IMG/VR virus record: IMGVR_UViG_3300027508_000056
Coordinates: 1-21,752 of that record
Strand: one strand, 5' to 3'
DNA length: 21,752 nt
Source: a virus
Part shown: positions 16,219 through 21,752 of the stretch, one piece after another
Position numbering within the stretch: position 1 is the first letter of the stretch
Layout: the number at the start of each line of letters is the position of its first letter
Made by a program: the position numbers and the translations under genes
Notes under the pieces: model-generated
The model's database searches: none
What the model saw: only the letters and a program-made list of their open reading frames with translations
What the model was told of the DNA's origin: nothing

Positions 16219-18655
16219 GCGCCTTGAACAACAGCCTTCTGCTGGGGCAGGAAGGTGGTGGTGGGTACAGCATCTCACGTTCACTCAGATTCAACAGTAG
16301 CGACAGTGCCTACTTGTCCCGGACGCCAGCATCAGCCGGCAACCGCAAGACGTGGACCTGGGCGGGGTGGGTGAAGAGGAGTAGGTTGGACAGTTCTCAG
16401 ACTATTTTCGCCGCTGTTCAAGATGGTAATAATGGCACCGTCCTGCAGTTTACTGCGGCAAATGCGATTCAGTTCTTTAACTATGTAGGGGGCGCATACG
16501 CGGGACGCAGAATCACAACTGCTGTATACAGAGATCTCTCTGCCTGGTATCACATTGTTCTTGCTTGGGACAGCGCGAACGGGACAACTGCCAATCGAAT
16601 CAGGCTATATGTTAACGGTGTAGAGGTAACAACTTTTGACACCACTGGCGACCCAGGCTCTTCAGATTCTATTGTTAACTCAACAAACGCTCATTATATT
16701 GGCGCAGACGTAGGGTTTAATAACCAGTACAGCAATCAGTACCTTGCTGATATTTACTTTGTAAATTCCCAAGCCCTAGACCCCACCAGCTTCGGTGAGT
16801 TCGACGCCAACGGCATCTGGCAACCGATTGCCTATACCGGCTCCTATGGCACCAACGGTTTCAAGCTCGACTTCAGCGATAACTCTGCCGCCACTGCCAC
16901 CACGCTGGGTAAAGACAGCTCCGGCAACGGCAACAACTGGACGCCCAACAACCTATCCGTCACCGCTGGTGCAGGCAACGACAGCCTCGTCGATGTACCC
17001 ACCAACGGCAGCGAGGTTGATACGGGAAGTGGGGGGCAGGTGCGGGGGAATTACTGCACCTGGAATCCTCTGGATGCCAACTCAAGTCTTACCATTTCAA
17101 ATGGCAATCTTGAACTCACTAACACCAATAGCACCGCCAGGAATGTCCGTGGCACCATAGCTTTCCCTTCGTCTGGCAAGTGGTACTACGAAATCACACC
17201 TGGAGGCAGCGTTCAAGGGGCGGTCGGTATTGGTAGTTCCGCTGTGCCGCTCAACGTCCAGAATGCTGCATCTCAAGTTATTTATTTTGAAGATGGCAGC
17301 AAAGGTGTAGATGCCAGCAGAACCACATACGGCGCCTCATACTCCAGTGGCACTGTTATTGGCGTTGCCTTTGATGCTGACTCAAATCAAGTAACTTTCT
17401 ATAAAAATAACGTATCTCAAGGGGCCATCGGCACCACGGCGGGTGTCCAATACTTCCCGTTCGTGATGTCGTTTAACGCAACCTACGTTGCCAACTTCGG
17501 CCAACGCCCCTTCGCCTACACCGCCCCCAGCGGCTTCAAGGCGCTCAATACCAGTTCGTTACCTGCCCCAGTAGTCACGAAGCCTAGTGACGTGATGGAC
17601 GTGTTGCTGTGGACGGGCAATGGCAGCAACCCGCGCAGCCTTACTGGTCTTAATTTCAGTCCAGATCTGGTCTGGATAAAAGGTCGTCAGTTGATGCCTG
17701 ATGGGTTTCCTTACGATCACACATTGTTTGACAGTGTGCGTGGCACATCTAAGGATCTGCGCTCAAACAGCACCGCTGTGGAAACCACAAACAATACTTA
17801 CGGATATTTGGATCAGTTTGACTCGGCTGGGTTCCGAGTCACAAACGGCGCCACTGACGATTACTACGTCAATGAAACCAACAAAACCTACGTCGCCTGG
17901 ACCTGGGACGCCGGCAGCTCCACCGTCACGAACACACAAGGCTCCATCACTAGTCAGGTGAGGGCTAATGCAAGTGCGGGGTTCTCGATTGTTACTTATA
18001 CGGGGAATGGTACGAATGGCGCAACAGTTGGACATGGACTAGGTGTTTCACCTGGAATGGTTATTGTCAAATCGCGGTCGGCCGCATACGAGTGGCCGGT
18101 GTATCACTCGTCTCTCTCGGCAGGAACAGGGCTTTTTCTTTCCTACGCAATGGCCGCAGGCTCGGTGTCTAGTCAATTCAACTGGGGCGGGATTGGAGCC
18201 GCAAGTAATACCACGTTCACCTGCACGCAAGGCGTCACTACCATTAACAACACAAACGCCAATAGTGCCACCTACGTCGCCTACTGTTTCGCCCCAGTAG
18301 CCGGGTACGTTTCTATTTCCAGTTTCATTGGTAATGCGTCGAGCGATGGTCCCTTTGTGTATACGGGATTCCGCCCGAAGTTTCTGCTGATTAAAAATGC
18401 TTCGCTCGCTGGGTCCAACTGGCGAATTATTGATTCTTCTCGCAACCCGTATAACGAGGCAAATCTTCTTCTCAATCCAAACAGCTCAAACGCCGAACAG
18501 ACAACAACTGCAAACAAGATTGATTTCTTGTCTAACGGTTTCAAGTGCAGAGGCACAGATGGTGACACCAACGGCAGTGGAAACACCATGATTTACATGG
18601 CAATGGCCGAATCACCCTTCCAATACGCCCGCGCACGCTAAGCCGCCCCACTAGT
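15850..18655 (+). other. Compositionally distinct host-recognition module
   Basis: Up to about 15845 the fibre gene uses GCT, ACT, GGT and CTT, like all preceding tail genes. From GACGCTGACACGGCCAAGAC onward, codons ending in C or G (GCC, ACC, CGC, GGC, CTC) dominate. This style continues through the whole LamG/SPRY adhesin gene, although its AT-richer patches vary. Just after the adhesin stop at 18641 the AT-rich style returns. The edges are estimates by eye. This looks like a recombined receptor-binding cassette joined inside the fibre gene. Confidence 0.7.
16215..18641 (+). CDS. LamG/SPRY-domain adhesin, putative receptor-binding tail protein
   Basis: 808 aa with three parts. Residues about 20-200 form a laminin-G/concanavalin-like domain: SLRFNSSDSAYLSRTP, TWTWAGWVKRS, AWYHIVLAWDS, IRLYVNGVEV and YLADIYFVNSQALDP. 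Residues about 318-445 form a SPRY domain: KWYYEIT, YSSGTVIGVAFDADSNQVTF, YKNNVSQGAI and NFGQRPFAYTAPSGFKALNT. Residues about 460-808 contain three divergent repeats of a TGNG...GF.P..V.IK pattern starting near 467, 596 and 705. LamG and SPRY folds bind glycans or proteins, so host-surface attachment is the likely job. It starts inside the stop of the fibre gene, and both share the GC-rich module. There is no signal peptide. Direct virion incorporation is inferred, not shown. Confidence 0.88.
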   Translation: MSALNNSLLLGQEGGGGYSISRSLRFNSSDSAYLSRTPASAGNRKTWTWAGWVKRSRLDSSQTIFAAVQDGNNGTVLQFTAANAIQFFNYVGGAYAGRRITTAVYRDLSAWYHIVLAWDSANGTTANRIRLYVNGVEVTTFDTTGDPGSSDSIVNSTNAHYIGADVGFNNQYSNQYLADIYFVNSQALDPTSFGEFDANGIWQPIAYTGSYGTNGFKLDFSDNSAATATTLGKDSSGNGNNWTPNNLSVTAGAGNDSLVDVPTNGSEVDTGSGGQVRGNYCTWNPLDANSSLTISNGNLELTNTNSTARNVRGTIAFPSSGKWYYEITPGGSVQGAVGIGSSAVPLNVQNAASQVIYFEDGSKGVDASRTTYGASYSSGTVIGVAFDADSNQVTFYKNNVSQGAIGTTAGVQYFPFVMSFNATYVANFGQRPFAYTAPSGFKALNTSSLPAPVVTKPSDVMDVLLWTGNGSNPRSLTGLNFSPDLVWIKGRQLMPDGFPYDHTLFDSVRGTSKDLRSNSTAVETTNNTYGYLDQFDSAGFRVTNGATDDYYVNETNKTYVAWTWDAGSSTVTNTQGSITSQVRANASAGFSIVTYTGNGTNGATVGHGLGVSPGMVIVKSRSAAYEWPVYHSSLSAGTGLFLSYAMAAGSVSSQFNWGGIGAASNTTFTCTQGVTTINNTNANSATYVAYCFAPVAGYVSISSFIGNASSDGPFVYTGFRPKFLLIKNASLAGSNWRIIDSSRNPYNEANLLLNPNSSNAEQTTTANKIDFLSNGFKCRGTDGDTNGSGNTMIYMAMAESPFQYARAR

Positions 18656-18669
18656 GAACAAGACTAATT

Positions 18670-19227
18670 ATGTTTATCCTTAACAACCAGCCCCTTTCAC
18701 CAGATCGGGCATTTACAACTGAAGATGGAACTCAGTTTCCAGCAAACTGGCTGAGATTATCCAGTCCTGAGGAGCGGGCAGCACTTGGTATTACCGAGAC
18801 CGAAGATGAGCCTTGGTATGACCAAAGGTTCTATTGGGGACCAGACCTACCTAAGGACCACGCTCAACTCGTAGAGCAGTGGGTCGGTCAGACTAAAGCT
18901 ACCGCTGGCACACTGTTGGCCGGTAGTGACTGGTACATCACCCGTCAAGCTGAGACAGGCACTCCAACTCCTGCTGACGTTCTTTTCTACCGCCTTGCTG
19001 TACGGGACATCTCCGGTACAAAGGAAGGAAAGATCCGAGCTACCACTACTACTGATGAGTTGGCAGCTTATGTAACCAGTGCTGACTACAGCGGTTGGCC
19101 AACAAAAGACGAACCCATTACCCAAGCTGATGACACCATTAGCTTCGACGGTGTAACAAGTGGTTCTTACTTTACCGCTACCTCTATTGTTGGTGGCTTT
19201 GGTAATGACACCCTTACCTTTAACTAA
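18670..19227 (+). CDS. Putative tail fibre-associated or assembly protein
   Basis: 185 aa. The N-terminus FILNNQPLSPDRAFTTEDGT and PANWLRLSSPEERAALGI, then FYWGPDLPKD, are typical of small phage proteins encoded next to tail fibres. The segment TAGTLLAGSDWYITRQAETG...PADVLFYRLAVRDI is the helical part seen in fibre-assembly-type (DUF4376-like) proteins. The last 50 residues are a Thr/Gly beta-rich tail. The gene lies after the adhesin and returns to the AT-richer codon style. A chaperone or a minor fibre component are both possible. The start at ATG 18670 is the first available. Confidence 0.65.
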   Translation: MFILNNQPLSPDRAFTTEDGTQFPANWLRLSSPEERAALGITETEDEPWYDQRFYWGPDLPKDHAQLVEQWVGQTKATAGTLLAGSDWYITRQAETGTPTPADVLFYRLAVRDISGTKEGKIRATTTTDELAAYVTSADYSGWPTKDEPITQADDTISFDGVTSGSYFTATSIVGGFGNDTLTFN

Positions 19228-19229
19228 CC

Positions 19230-19436
19230 ATGATCACTATTCTTGGTATTAAGGTGTCCTATGAGACACTTGCTTTCTTTGTTCTTTTTATTGCATCTGA
19301 GTATCTTGGTGTAACTAAGAAGCGTAAGGCTAATAGCGTTACTCAAGCCATCTCTATGGCTGCTGCTTACTTTAGTAAGACACGTACTGAGGATGACACT
19401 GTACGTAAGATTCGTCGTACCTTCCGAGGTAAGTAG
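19230..19436 (+). CDS. Small membrane protein, holin candidate
   Basis: 68 aa with one N-terminal hydrophobic segment (YETLAFFVLFIASEYLGV, residues about 11-28) and a strongly basic tail (KKRKA, then RKIRRTFRGK). Size, single membrane helix and charged C-terminus resemble the class of T7 gp17.5 (67 aa), which is also encoded between the fibre and packaging genes. It sits 3 nt before the endolysin gene. No sequence homology to a proven holin is evident to me, so the role is inferred from topology and position. It could also be a membrane anchor of unrelated function. Confidence 0.6.
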   Translation: MITILGIKVSYETLAFFVLFIASEYLGVTKKRKANSVTQAISMAAAYFSKTRTEDDTVRKIRRTFRGK

Positions 19437-19438
19437 TA

Positions 19439-20407
19439 ATGGTACTGCTGCAAGTTAAGCAGTACTACCCCCAGACAGATAGTGCAACAGGTCACGGGGA
19501 TCGGATGTGCTTTAGCTCAACATGTGCTATGGCCATCAAGTATCTCCGTCCTGATGCATTAAAGGGTAGTAACGCCGATGATGATTACCTCCGTACTGTA
19601 TTGAAGTATGGAGATACAACTGAATATACATCACACATCAAGGCTTGTCAGCAGTACGGTATCTTAGCTACCTTCTACCAAAAGGGTACTAAGCAAGCTT
19701 TGATCAATGAACTAAAGGCTGGCTATCCAGTTGCTACTGGTATCCTACATAAAGGTCCTGCTACTGCTCCTAGGGGTGGTGGGCATTGGATGTTATTGAT
19801 TGGTGATGAGAGTGAACGTGGTGTCTTCCATGACCCATACGGTGAGATGGATAACGTTAACGGAGGCTATGTCACTATTGGTAGTGGTGGTAGTAGTGTC
19901 CGTTACTCTTGGAAGAACTGGCTTAAGCGTTGGGAAGTAGAGGGTAGTGGTACTGGTTGGTTCATGACCTTCAGGCCTGTCAACACCCCGCAACCTGTAG
20001 CTACCGTTGCTAACACTTGGGAGGGAGTTATTACTGCTGCTAAGGTAGCAGGTGCTAAGTTCCCACAAGTAGTAGCAGCACAGTGGGCATTAGAAAGTGG
20101 ATGGGGTAAGCATACCTCTGGTACACATAACTACTTTGGACTTAAGGGCTCTGGTACTGACCATGAGACTAAAGAGTTCATCGATGGTAAGTGGATCACG
20201 ATTACTGCTGGGTTCATTAACTTCCCGGATCTTCAGTCGTGTGTCTCCTATTTGACACAGCGTTGGTACAAGGACTACAAGACATATAAAGGTGTAAATA
20301 GAGCAACCTCTGTAGAGGAGTGTTGCAAACTTTTAGTCAAGGAGGGGTACGCCACTGATCCCAACTATAGCACTAAACTGATTAACATCATCAACCAAAA
20401 GAAATGA
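19439..20407 (+). CDS. Two-domain endolysin: C39-like peptidase plus glucosaminidase
   Basis: 322 aa. Residues about 1-180 form a C39-like (papain-fold) peptidase: Cys24 in RMCFSSTCAM, His116 in GGGHWMLLIG and Asp132 in VFHDPYGE give a plausible triad. Residues about 190-322 are a FlgJ/GH73-type glucosaminidase, AKFPQVVAAQWALESGWGK, with Glu219 as the expected catalytic acid. The protein could thus cut both stem peptides or crosslinks and glycan strands. The second domain is clearly related to that of the gp15-like virion protein in this same genome. There is no signal peptide, so release would need a holin; the small membrane genes on both sides fit this. It overlaps the following gene by 4 nt (ATGA). 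T7's own lysozyme (gp3.5, an amidase) is unrelated. Confidence 0.88.
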   Translation: MVLLQVKQYYPQTDSATGHGDRMCFSSTCAMAIKYLRPDALKGSNADDDYLRTVLKYGDTTEYTSHIKACQQYGILATFYQKGTKQALINELKAGYPVATGILHKGPATAPRGGGHWMLLIGDESERGVFHDPYGEMDNVNGGYVTIGSGGSSVRYSWKNWLKRWEVEGSGTGWFMTFRPVNTPQPVATVANTWEGVITAAKVAGAKFPQVVAAQWALESGWGKHTSGTHNYFGLKGSGTDHETKEFIDGKWITITAGFINFPDLQSCVSYLTQRWYKDYKTYKGVNRATSVEECCKLLVKEGYATDPNYSTKLINIINQKK

Positions 20408-20649
20408 TTGAAGCGGTTATCACAGGTGTTGCTTCTCTGGTGATTGGGATAGGTGGCGGTATTGCAGCTATTAATAGTAAATCGAACACACGTATGGATC
20501 AATTAGACAAACGTATTGATTCCATTGAGTTGAGGTTTGCTGAGAAGTACGTCCCTCGCCAAGAGCTAGCTAACGCCTTACAAAAGATGGAGGATCACAT
20601 GATCAGAATCGAGAACAAGCTGGACCAGATTGTATTGAGAAATGGCTAA
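20404..20649 (+). CDS. Small membrane-anchored coiled-coil protein (spanin- or holin-like)
   Basis: 81 aa. It has an N-terminal glycine-rich membrane segment (AVITGVASLVIGIGGGIAAI, residues about 4-23), then a charged helix with heptad spacing (MDQLDKRIDSIELRF and MEDHMIRIENKLDQIVL) that should form a coiled coil. T7 encodes its inner-membrane spanin gp18.5 near this place with similar topology, although that is longer (143 aa), and no embedded outer spanin frame is seen here. It is coupled to the endolysin by ATGA overlap, so a lysis role is likely. Whether it acts as spanin, holin or antiholin cannot be decided. Confidence 0.6.
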   Translation: MIEAVITGVASLVIGIGGGIAAINSKSNTRMDQLDKRIDSIELRFAEKYVPRQELANALQKMEDHMIRIENKLDQIVLRNG

Positions 20650-21031
20650 GAAAACCTGCATTAAATGCGGGATAGAAAAAGAGTTGGACAAATTTGAGAG
20701 TAAACGTAACACTTGTAAGGAATGCAGAAACCAGCAAGCTCGTGATTCTCAAAGAGCAAGAACTTGGAAGTACCGAACTCAGTACGGTATTACTTTAAAG
20801 GATTACGATTTACTCTACGAACAGCAGAATGGCCTTTGCTCTATTTGTGGTACAGATACCCCTGGAGGTCCCGGAGAACGTTTTAGAGTAGATCATAACC
20901 ATGAAACGAATGAAGTTCGTGGGTTACTTTGCAATAACTGCAACCGTGGACTTGGTTACTTAAAAGATAGCCCAACAATACTATCTAAAGCCTTGACTTA
21001 TTTACTTACTAACGGACACTATGGCACCTAA
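20642..21031 (+). CDS. Endonuclease VII-like nuclease with N-terminal zinc finger
   Basis: 129 aa. Residues 6-28 form a CxxC...CxxC zinc finger (Cys6, 9, 25, 28). Residues about 45-125 are the Endonuclease VII (T4 gp49-type) domain: YGITLKDYDLLYEQQNGLCSICG, then VDHNHETNEVRGLLCNNCNRGLG with Asp84-His85-Asn86-His87 and zinc ligands Cys66/69 and Cys97/100. T4 endonuclease VII resolves branched DNA before packaging, while many phage relatives are free-standing homing nucleases. T7 uses gp3 elsewhere in the genome, so this gene is additional or replacing. It overlaps its neighbours by 8 nt upstream and 11 nt downstream. The site beside the terminase fits either a debranching or a homing role. Confidence 0.9.
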   Translation: MAKKTCIKCGIEKELDKFESKRNTCKECRNQQARDSQRARTWKYRTQYGITLKDYDLLYEQQNGLCSICGTDTPGGPGERFRVDHNHETNEVRGLLCNNCNRGLGYLKDSPTILSKALTYLLTNGHYGT

Positions 21032-21275
21032 ACAGAAAGCTACGGAAGATGCTTTTAACGAATTACATAACCTAGTTACCGAAGAGTTTCTTCGCCGCAT
21101 TAAATCTGGTGAGGCTAGTACTGCAGATTTAAAAGCCTGCACAGATTGGCTATCTAAAAATGACATTTCGGGTTGCGCGTATCAGGGTAACCCCCTTGAC
21201 AAACTAGCTACCATCATGCCTAAGGTAGACCCTGAACTTATCCAAAAGAGGTTGTATGGCAAGTCGCACATCTAA
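21021..21275 (+). CDS. Small terminase subunit candidate (T7 gp18-like)
   Basis: 84 aa, like T7 gp18 (89 aa). It is mostly helical: NELHNLVTEEFLRRIKSGEA, then the pattern TADLKACTDWLSKNDISG, similar to small terminases in which a helix-turn-helix-like part is followed by a short LDKL segment. The expected role is a ring that recognises concatemeric DNA and regulates the large terminase. Position also agrees: T7 places gene 18 after the holin and before the large terminase. It overlaps the Endonuclease VII-like gene by 11 nt and the next basic protein by 20 nt. Family assignment is moderate because small terminases diverge strongly. Confidence 0.72.
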   Translation: MAPKQKATEDAFNELHNLVTEEFLRRIKSGEASTADLKACTDWLSKNDISGCAYQGNPLDKLATIMPKVDPELIQKRLYGKSHI

Positions 21276-21510
21276 ATACTATAAGGCTAATCCTGAGGCA
21301 AAGGCTAAGCGCCTTGAGCAACAGGCTAAGTACAATAAGACTAAGGAAGGTCTCAAGATCCGTACTAATGCCAATAAGTTAAACCGTAAGCTTGGTACTT
21401 ATGGTAACGGGGATGGTATGGATGCTTCCCATACAGGTCCTAATAAAGGTAAGTTAGAGTCTCCTAAGGCTAACCGTACACGCCCACGTAAGGGTAAGAA
21501 GTATGGCTGA
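21256..21510 (+). CDS. Small highly basic protein of unknown function
   Basis: 84 aa, very rich in Lys, Arg and Asn. The N-terminus SKYYKANPEAKAKRLEQQAK is helical and basic. A middle motif GNGDGMDASHTGPNKGK is followed by SPKANRTRPRKGKKYG. Proteins with this GDG-D-SHTG pattern are, to my memory, widespread small phage proteins, often near packaging or nuclease genes. No catalytic function is known to me. Nucleic-acid binding is likely from composition alone. It overlaps the small terminase gene by 20 nt and a further 7-codon frame by 8 nt, which shows tight coupling of the packaging cluster. Confidence 0.7.
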   Translation: MASRTSKYYKANPEAKAKRLEQQAKYNKTKEGLKIRTNANKLNRKLGTYGNGDGMDASHTGPNKGKLESPKANRTRPRKGKKYG

Positions 21511-21526
21511 TCCATTGATCCGGTAA
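21503..21526 (+). other. Aborted 7-codon frame (MADPLIR), possible interrupted start of the large terminase
   Basis: ATG 21503 overlaps the stop of the preceding basic protein by 8 nt, the same style of overlap used for the genes before it, but closes at TAA 21524 after seven codons. One base later the HNH gene starts. This could be the first exon or a severed N-terminus of the large terminase displaced by an HNH insertion, or a chance frame. Confidence 0.3.
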
Positions 21527-21527
21527 T

Positions 21528-21752
21528 ATGACTCCACTACTGCCTAGTCCTGATCACTACCTCCATAACCTAATAACGATGACAAGCTCTGAAGCAAAAA
21601 GGCTACACCGTCGTGCAATTAAAGAATACTTTAACTGTCAATGTGTTTATTGCGGAGAAACTTATGAATTACATGAACTTACACTTGATCACGTTCGCCC
21701 TAAGTGTCTTGGTGGCGAAGACCTTACATCAAATCTGGTACCCAGCTGTAGG
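21528..21752 (+). CDS. HNH endonuclease, cut off by the window end
   Basis: 75 codons are present before the window ends. Cys39-x2-Cys42 (CVYCG), then LTLDHVRPKCLGGEDLTSNL with Asp54-His55 and Asn69, then VPSC (Cys74, the first of the second zinc pair) are the classic HNH (McrA-like) pattern. ATG 21528 is the first start; ATG 21579 (residue 18) is a plausible alternative that keeps the whole domain. Free-standing and intron-borne HNH genes of this type act as homing endonucleases in phages and often sit in terminase loci. No large terminase is visible within the window, although it is expected next. Confidence 0.88.
   Translation, partial: MTPLLPSPDHYLHNLITMTSSEAKRLHRRAIKEYFNCQCVYCGETYELHELTLDHVRPKCLGGEDLTSNLVPSCR

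Overview
The window looks like the late (structural, lysis and packaging) half of a T7-like cyanophage (a podovirus of Synechococcus/Cyanobium-type cyanobacteria). All convincing genes lie on the + strand and are tightly packed, often with 4-nt ATGA or 8-20-nt overlaps. The order follows T7: major capsid protein, tail tube A, tail tube B, internal virion proteins (gp14-, gp15- and gp16-like), tail fibre, lysis genes and small terminase. A full-length psbA (photosystem II D1) identifies a cyanobacterial host. The D1 sequence reads closer to freshwater or generalist cyanobacterial D1 than to the marine picocyanobacterial form I remember; this is an inference from memory, without alignment.

Layout. 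1-1680: a terminator, an RlpA-like double-psi beta-barrel gene, psbA and a 59-aa gene, closed by a second terminator. 1680-3493: a structured leader, the major capsid gene (GTG start), two small putative virion genes and a strong terminator. 3517-14689: the tail tube and internal (ejection) proteins. The gp15-like protein carries a glucosaminidase domain and a truncated M23-like C-terminus; the gp16-like protein shows no visible N-terminal transglycosylase. 14698-18641: a tail fibre with a T7-type N-terminus, then an 808-aa LamG/SPRY adhesin. Base composition changes abruptly inside the fibre gene near 15850 and returns near 18650, which suggests module exchange of the host-recognition region. 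18670-20649: a possible fibre-associated protein, two small membrane proteins (holin- and spanin-like candidates) and a two-domain endolysin. 20642-21752: an Endonuclease VII-like nuclease, a small terminase candidate, a basic small protein and a 3'-truncated HNH endonuclease at the window edge.

How it works together. The phage D1 would sustain photosynthesis and energy supply while capsid and tail proteins are made. The gp14-16-like proteins would form the ejectosome, and the wall hydrolase carried by gp15 would open peptidoglycan at entry. The C39-glucosaminidase endolysin with small membrane proteins would open the cell at exit. The nucleases and terminase subunit would serve DNA resolution and packaging, or be selfish homing genes sitting in the packaging locus. 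The least expected points are the RlpA-like gene next to psbA, the degenerate M23 tail on the gp15-like protein, the terminator-like hairpin inside the tail fibre gene, the sharp composition boundary in the fibre, and an aborted 7-codon frame just before the HNH gene that may be the interrupted start of the large terminase.
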